Source: Hyphomonadaceae bacterium UKL13-1 (GTDB taxonomy: Bacteria; Pseudomonadota; Alphaproteobacteria; Caulobacterales; Aquidulcibacteraceae). Taken from it: a stretch of 64,000 nt of DNA. Below, one piece after another: positions 59,785-64,000 of this stretch. Position numbers and translations under genes: made by a program. Location: NCBI GenBank assembly GCA_001602435.1, contig CP012156.1, positions 3,437,509 through 3,501,508 on the forward strand. The letters run 5' to 3'. Numbering within the stretch: position 1 is the stretch's first letter; each line of letters opens with the position of its first letter. The notes under the pieces are model-generated. The model saw only the letters and a list, made by a program, of their open reading frames with translations, did no database searches and was not told the DNA's origin.

Positions 59785-61794
59785 ATGACTGAGGCTATTT
59801 GTTACAAATGCGGAAATGACAAGATTGTGCCGCTAGCACTTTGCTGGTCATGCAAAGCGGTCCCAACTGCTAACCCTGATCTTGCGGTGTCGCTCGTGCT
59901 GTCTAAGCATTTTTCCACAAGGCAGCAGCTTGAAGCTTTTCAGCGTGAAATAAAAAACGGCTCGAAACCAACCATCTCCGAGCAACTGCTAAGTCAGGCT
60001 CGTGAAGCGCTGAATGATCCTCAAATGCTTGCTGTGCCAGGATCTCAGGCTGCGAACAGTGGCAACAAAGCAGACCCTCAACCGGCCAATAATAAGGCTC
60101 CGGCCGCTCACACATCGATTGAGCGGCCCCGCACCCTTCATAATTCGGCACTTCAACGAAACCCTTTCGCTCTTTTGGGGGTGACAATCAGAGACGACCG
60201 CAGGAAAATTGTTGAACTAGCAGACGAAAAGTCTCTGAGTCTTGACGCCGAGGTTTGTCAGAAGGCACTCTCAGACCTGACGAGCCCGAGGACTAGACTG
60301 GGCGCTGAAATGTCATGGCTACCAGGCGTATCCCCAAAGAAGGCCTCCTTACTTCTTGCCTCAATCCAATCTGACCCAATGTCAGTTCGCAAGGAATCTG
60401 GTCTTCCTAGCTTAGCGCACATGAATTTACTCGCTTCAGCCTTTGAAGCGTTGGACGACACTGATCCGCCGGAATATTTGTCTAACTTTATTCTGGAAAC
60501 CTCTATTCTGATGGAGGAAATATCTGCTGAGCAAGTATTTCGAGACCTGAATGAGGACCGTTCGATCTCAGGTTTTCCCGAGGTCCGTTCGATTGACCAA
60601 GTAGAAGCTGAGCTGCTGGAACGAAAACGCTATTACTGTTCGGCTATAAAGGATGCGCTGAATAAAATTTCTCCAAGCGCACTAGTCACAACGATGACCT
60701 TAACTGTTGATCGCGCCACGTCTCGCGGCAAGAAACATGCGCCAGAGTTAATTGAGGAGCTTGTAGACGGCTATTCCTCTGAAGCCTACGCCTTCCTCCA
60801 AATGGAAGCCCAAAACATTAAGAAGTTAATCGATGCCATAAAGGCGGCCGCATCTTCGGGAGAAGTGGCAACTGCGCCACTTGTAGAGCAACTTGAGTCG
60901 GTTGCACGCAACTGGGACAAGGTTGCGCAGCCAATTCAGCTGAGTGCGAAGGCCAGAGGGATCGACCATGGCCCGAGCACTGAGATTGCGTTCTCGATTC
61001 GAAGTCTTGTGATCGAATTGTTCAGCAAGCACGATCTGCTTGCTCAATCTCAGAGATTAACGAAACTAAACAAAGAGCTTTTTGCCGAACTGCCAGAATT
61101 TACCGATCTCGTAAGGGAAGATGCGATTACCCTTGAGGACATCTCTCAGGATCGAAAAGATGCAAAAATTGTTAGTCCAATTATGGAGCTTTGTGAAAGT
61201 GTCTTGGATCGTATCAAAAAAAATCCCAGAATAGCGTTAAGCGAGGGCACAGCACTGCTAGGCGCAGTACCTCGCCTTAACCTTTCGTCTTTGGACATAT
61301 CGCCTAAAGCCGATGCAAACGCAAAAGATACCATTGCGTTCGTGTTGGTCCAGTGCGCTGTGACCTACGGCAACGCAACATCGAAATGGGAAGCCAGTAT
61401 CGAATTGCTCGAAAATTCATTAAAATTAGCTTCAGATAACGGGCTCCGCCAAAGAATTAGCGAGAATCTGACTATCGTCAGGGCTAATAAAGAGAGCCTT
61501 GGCGATCTAGAACCTATTGATAAAGCCCCATCTTTGAGCACGACCAATGGGATCGGTTTCAAGCTTTATGGAAGCACTGAAACTAGACCTTCCGATGGCT
61601 CCTATATGGCTACGTATTACTTCGTCTTTTTCTTTATCCCGATTTTCCCTATTGCACGTTATCGTATCATACTAGAGAATGGAGGATACCGCTTTCTAGG
61701 CAAGGGGCCCCTACGCACACTTGATAAATGGCACATCGCCGGTTCGGTTATCTTGATATTGTGGTTGTTTGGAAGCATGTCTGGAAACATGTAA
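59785..61794 (+). CDS. Zinc-ribbon membrane protein with a J-domain-like module lacking HPD
   Basis: A 669-residue protein. A zinc ribbon opens it (Cys6-x2-Cys9 and Cys20-x2-Cys23). Residues 126-180 (NPFALLGVTIRDDRRKIVEL, CQKALSDLTSPRTRLGAEMS) follow a J-domain outline of short helix, long helix and LsDp-like end, but no His-Pro-Asp is present. A long helical middle comes next. Near the C-terminus lie MATYYFVFFFIPIFPIARYR, GGYRFLGKGPLR and a second hydrophobic stretch WHIAGSVILILWLFGSM, so two membrane helices are likely. The family is not recognised. It is 110 bp downstream of the TonB-like gene. The 15-codon frame at 59707 in that gap is too short to be claimed. Confidence 0.75.
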   Translation: MTEAICYKCGNDKIVPLALCWSCKAVPTANPDLAVSLVLSKHFSTRQQLEAFQREIKNGSKPTISEQLLSQAREALNDPQMLAVPGSQAANSGNKADPQPANNKAPAAHTSIERPRTLHNSALQRNPFALLGVTIRDDRRKIVELADEKSLSLDAEVCQKALSDLTSPRTRLGAEMSWLPGVSPKKASLLLASIQSDPMSVRKESGLPSLAHMNLLASAFEALDDTDPPEYLSNFILETSILMEEISAEQVFRDLNEDRSISGFPEVRSIDQVEAELLERKRYYCSAIKDALNKISPSALVTTMTLTVDRATSRGKKHAPELIEELVDGYSSEAYAFLQMEAQNIKKLIDAIKAAASSGEVATAPLVEQLESVARNWDKVAQPIQLSAKARGIDHGPSTEIAFSIRSLVIELFSKHDLLAQSQRLTKLNKELFAELPEFTDLVREDAITLEDISQDRKDAKIVSPIMELCESVLDRIKKNPRIALSEGTALLGAVPRLNLSSLDISPKADANAKDTIAFVLVQCAVTYGNATSKWEASIELLENSLKLASDNGLRQRISENLTIVRANKESLGDLEPIDKAPSLSTTNGIGFKLYGSTETRPSDGSYMATYYFVFFFIPIFPIARYRIILENGGYRFLGKGPLRTLDKWHIAGSVILILWLFGSMSGNM

Positions 61795-62435
61795 GGCGCG
61801 TCGGTCGATCGTTGATATGACCTAGCAGTGGCCCAGCCGTTTAGAATACAGCCAAGAATTCGTAGGATCTTCGATCGAAGTAAAGTTCCGCCGTGATCCT
61901 AGCGAGAAAGTAGGATGTATAAATTTAGCTAACTCGTTTTTGTTAGGCTATGCAGCCTAAGGGCGTACGTTCGCCCAATTTCACCCATGAGCAACGCTTT
62001 TGTTGAGTGGTATTTAGAGCGTCCATTTGCGGCGATTATTGGCTGCTACTGAGTTTAGCAGCGACTTTGTACATATCGCACCAGCTTTATTGGCTGGCTG
62101 ATTACTTGATCGTGCTTGCTGGTTGCACGGTGCGTTGCCCCAAGTCTTTATAGCCCTTCAGGGCAAAATGCATGAAGCATCTCGGCTGCTCGAGCGAAAT
62201 GAGGTTGTAGCTTTCCATCCAGGGTATTTATTCTCAGGATTTAAAACCCGCCCAATTTGTGGCGGCCATTAATCCAGTTGTCCAACAACATAGACCAATT
62301 AGAAACGTAATGGCGTTGTACTCACTCACCCAAGTCTCTCCTACTTGATGCGACAGCCACATAATCCATTTAGGGGGTCAAATCACGACTGGGTGCTATC
62401 GATCCTCGGCAGCAGAGCCCCCTTGTCTCTAAAGT
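61795..62435. other. Gene-free AT-rich gap between the Hsp70 cluster and hipA
   Basis: About 640 bp with no complete gene. The only coding-looking stretch is the frameshifted small membrane protein at 61987-62153. No promoter or terminator can be claimed. Confidence 0.55.
61987..62153 (+). pseudogene. Frameshifted small membrane protein remnant
   Basis: From the ATG at 61987 the frame reads MSNAFVEWYLERPFAAIIG and stops after two more codons at 62050. A -1 shift at about 62043 continues as LLLSLAATLYISHQLYWLAD, then YLIVLAGCTVRCPKSL to a TAG at 62151. Together they give a 55-residue protein with one or two membrane helices. It may be a decayed gene or carry a sequencing error. Confidence 0.3.
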
Positions 62436-63749
62436 TCATCCCTCAAGCCATTGCAGGCGGGCCCTCACAGAGCTTGAAACACTTTGATGGATGAACTCTG
62501 GGAAATCCTTTGGTAGGCTTTCAGCCACTTGCGCAAGACAGTGGTTAGAGGTTGCGATGATATCGTCAATCATCGCATTCGTGCCTATGGTGCTCAATGA
62601 AGCAGCTTTGGCAGTTTCGAGAAAATGGCGGCGGCGAATTCCTAAGATGTCGTAGTGCTTGGAAGCTCCGACTGACATCGCAAGCTTAAACTTGTTGTGC
62701 CGAATTTGCGCTTCATCGACCGCGGGCTGCGCCGTCAATACGTCATAAAATGGGGCTAGCTTAAACTTCCCGCCCGAGCGCAGATGGATACTGAAATTCT
62801 TCGCATGGCCATCGGTTGCTCCAATCAACCAGAACAAGACCTGGGCTTTCAAAAAGGCCATTTGATCTTCATGAGGCGTGTCACTGCCGCGCAAAGTTTC
62901 TAGGATTGCAACCGCAGTTGGACCGCCATGGCTTTGATACTTCTGTGTGGACGGCACCGAAAGTGCTTGGCAGAAGTCTTCCTGTGGGATGCGTAAGAGC
63001 CTCCCATCTTGAGTCCACAGACGGTCAAATCTTTCGACTAACAAAGTTCGAACATCGCCAAAGCTATGCATGGCGACATTTGGGACTCGTAGTCCGAATG
63101 CACTTAACAGCTTGAGGCAATAATACTCATTCTCGACACTATTGGATAAATCTATCACGCCGTCGGCGGTGGGGATTTGGCCAATCTGTGGCTTGAGAAT
63201 GTGAGTGGTTGGCGTGCTGCCTTTGGGCTTCATCCATCGCCCGTTGTGCAAGAGAAGGGCAGTTTTCTCTTGGGCACCTGCCACAGAAATCCGAAAGGCA
63301 TCACTATCTTCAAGGCCAAGTGGTTGTGCTTTGAGCGCTTTAAGAATTCGGCCGACTTGCTCGTCATCAACGGGCTCGCCTTCAACTCGCCCAACCTGGA
63401 GAGGATCAGCGCCATCTTCGACAAATTGTAGCGCACCTACGCAGTCGCGCCCGATTTTCGCAAGCAGCGAGTAGGCATCTACGCCCTCTGCGCCAACGCG
63501 TTCGGCAACGCGCCGCCTTACCGCGTCGACGTCGGGCAAGAGGTTTTCAATGACGGCAACGACTCCCGCACCGTTATAGGCTTTTGACTGCACGGGTAGC
63601 GAGATCGAAAGAGGAATCGCTGGTTCCCATTCTATCCAGCTCTCGTCATATTGGAACGAGACAGCCCCACTTGTCGCCTTTTGAAGCCGCCCGACTAATC
63701 GGTTGTTCATTAGGACATTGAGGGCAGGGTGGGCCTTGCGTCGTCCCAT
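62436..63749 (-). CDS. hipA: HipA-family Ser/Thr kinase toxin
   Basis: A 437-residue HipA protein, the usual size (Escherichia coli 440). The N-terminal couple_hipA domain is followed by the kinase core: ISVAGAQEKTALLL, THILKP with the ATP-binding Lys, VERFDR, the catalytic GATDGHAKNFS (Asp in the HRD-like position) and LAPFYDVLTA (metal-binding Asp). The family phosphorylates targets such as GltX to cause dormancy, but the target of this member is not known. Its start overlaps the hipB stop by one base (TAATG). Confidence 0.93.
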   Translation of the reverse strand: MGRRKAHPALNVLMNNRLVGRLQKATSGAVSFQYDESWIEWEPAIPLSISLPVQSKAYNGAGVVAVIENLLPDVDAVRRRVAERVGAEGVDAYSLLAKIGRDCVGALQFVEDGADPLQVGRVEGEPVDDEQVGRILKALKAQPLGLEDSDAFRISVAGAQEKTALLLHNGRWMKPKGSTPTTHILKPQIGQIPTADGVIDLSNSVENEYYCLKLLSAFGLRVPNVAMHSFGDVRTLLVERFDRLWTQDGRLLRIPQEDFCQALSVPSTQKYQSHGGPTAVAILETLRGSDTPHEDQMAFLKAQVLFWLIGATDGHAKNFSIHLRSGGKFKLAPFYDVLTAQPAVDEAQIRHNKFKLAMSVGASKHYDILGIRRRHFLETAKAASLSTIGTNAMIDDIIATSNHCLAQVAESLPKDFPEFIHQSVSSSVRARLQWLEG

Positions 63750-64000
63750 TAGAACAAGTCCTCAATATCAGGAGGTTCCCGTTTATCTCGTTCGGTGATG
63801 ACAATATCGAAATCCAGTGCCGCAAGGAGATCGCAAAGGATGTCGATCTTCGTTCCGGGATGACCGCTTTCGATTATTGATATTCTTTTTTGGACTGTCC
63901 CAGCTTTGTCTGCCAGCTCGGCTTGCGTCAGGCCCTTCATGGTGCGAAGGCGGCGGATCACGTCGCCAATTTGCCCTGGGGTTCTTACGGTGTGTCTCAT
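63749..64000 (-). CDS. hipB: HipB-like antitoxin, XRE-family HTH
   Basis: An 83-residue HTH protein whose ATG occupies the last three bases of the window (63998-64000), so an earlier start outside cannot be excluded. The helix-turn-helix is IGDVIRRLRTMKGLTQAELADKAGTVQKRISIIESG. It precedes and overlaps hipA by one base in the classic antitoxin-toxin order. It should bind and neutralise HipA and repress the operon. Confidence 0.9.
   Translation of the reverse strand: MRHTVRTPGQIGDVIRRLRTMKGLTQAELADKAGTVQKRISIIESGHPGTKIDILCDLLAALDFDIVITERDKREPPDIEDLF

Overview
The window reads as chromosome of an alphaproteobacterium. The core genes (gltD-gltB order, coaBC, uppP, folC, mnmC, kdsD, dapB, a lone motA, a DUF6356 protein, TonB-dependent uptake, ChvG/CreC-style two-component genes) are moderately GC-rich, tightly packed and full of ATGA-type overlaps. 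A caulobacterial/hyphomonad-like host is my guess; the genus cannot be fixed from this sequence.

Layout. 1-1278: a truncated tyrosine phosphatase divergent from an alpha/beta hydrolase. 1279-2295: a gene-free block of composite repeats. 2296-8364: a catabolic-looking cluster (amidase, PaaK-like CoA ligase, MmgE/PrpD on one strand; CoA-transferase/hydrolase plus GntR regulator on the other). 8361-12309: YeiH-type transporter, DUF6356, Lrp, coaBC, uppP. 12589-18660: glutamate synthase gltD-gltB. 18657-22779: galT, galK and a GH42 beta-galactosidase. 22772-27383: folC, PKHD dioxygenase, a lipoprotein, a minimal zinc metallopeptidase and an MFS exporter. 27631-35428: motA, a small repeat lipoprotein, mnmC, TetR, WecG-type glycosyltransferase, hydrolase, secreted protein, kdsD. 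35429-36967: a second repeat block, sharing a near-identical 450-bp repeat and smaller palindromic modules with the block at 1279-2295. 36968-46663: small secreted protein, dapB, a TonB-dependent receptor, a lipoprotein that fuses a hydrolase to an OmpA domain through 22 prolines, an AraC/NmrA pair and a Tat-lipoprotein of foreign-looking composition. 46774-52073: a minus-strand operon of a DUF4173 membrane protein, response regulator, histidine kinase and NamZ-type muramidase.

At 52285-52330 lies the 3' half of a tRNA-Ala(GGC) gene with no 5' half. Its orientation puts ancestral chromosome on the left and an inserted element on the right, and composition and gene content change at this point. 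The rest of the window (to 64000 and beyond) is therefore best read as one end of a genomic island. It carries degenerate sequence, then a compact plus-strand cluster: lipoprotein, mini-GrpE-like protein, an enlarged divergent Hsp70, an AAA+ ATPase, a membrane protein with two tandem TonB C-terminal domains, and a zinc-ribbon membrane protein with a J-domain-like module lacking HPD. A HipBA toxin-antitoxin pair closes the window. The Hsp70-centred cluster is the strongest candidate for an undescribed system: it has the parts of a chaperone machine (Hsp70, exchange factor, possible J-like partner, AAA+ motor) joined to envelope-anchored proteins, on mobile DNA.

All calls were made by reading translations and motifs; no database search was run. 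Start codons were moved from the longest ORF where a ribosome binding site or family length argued for it.
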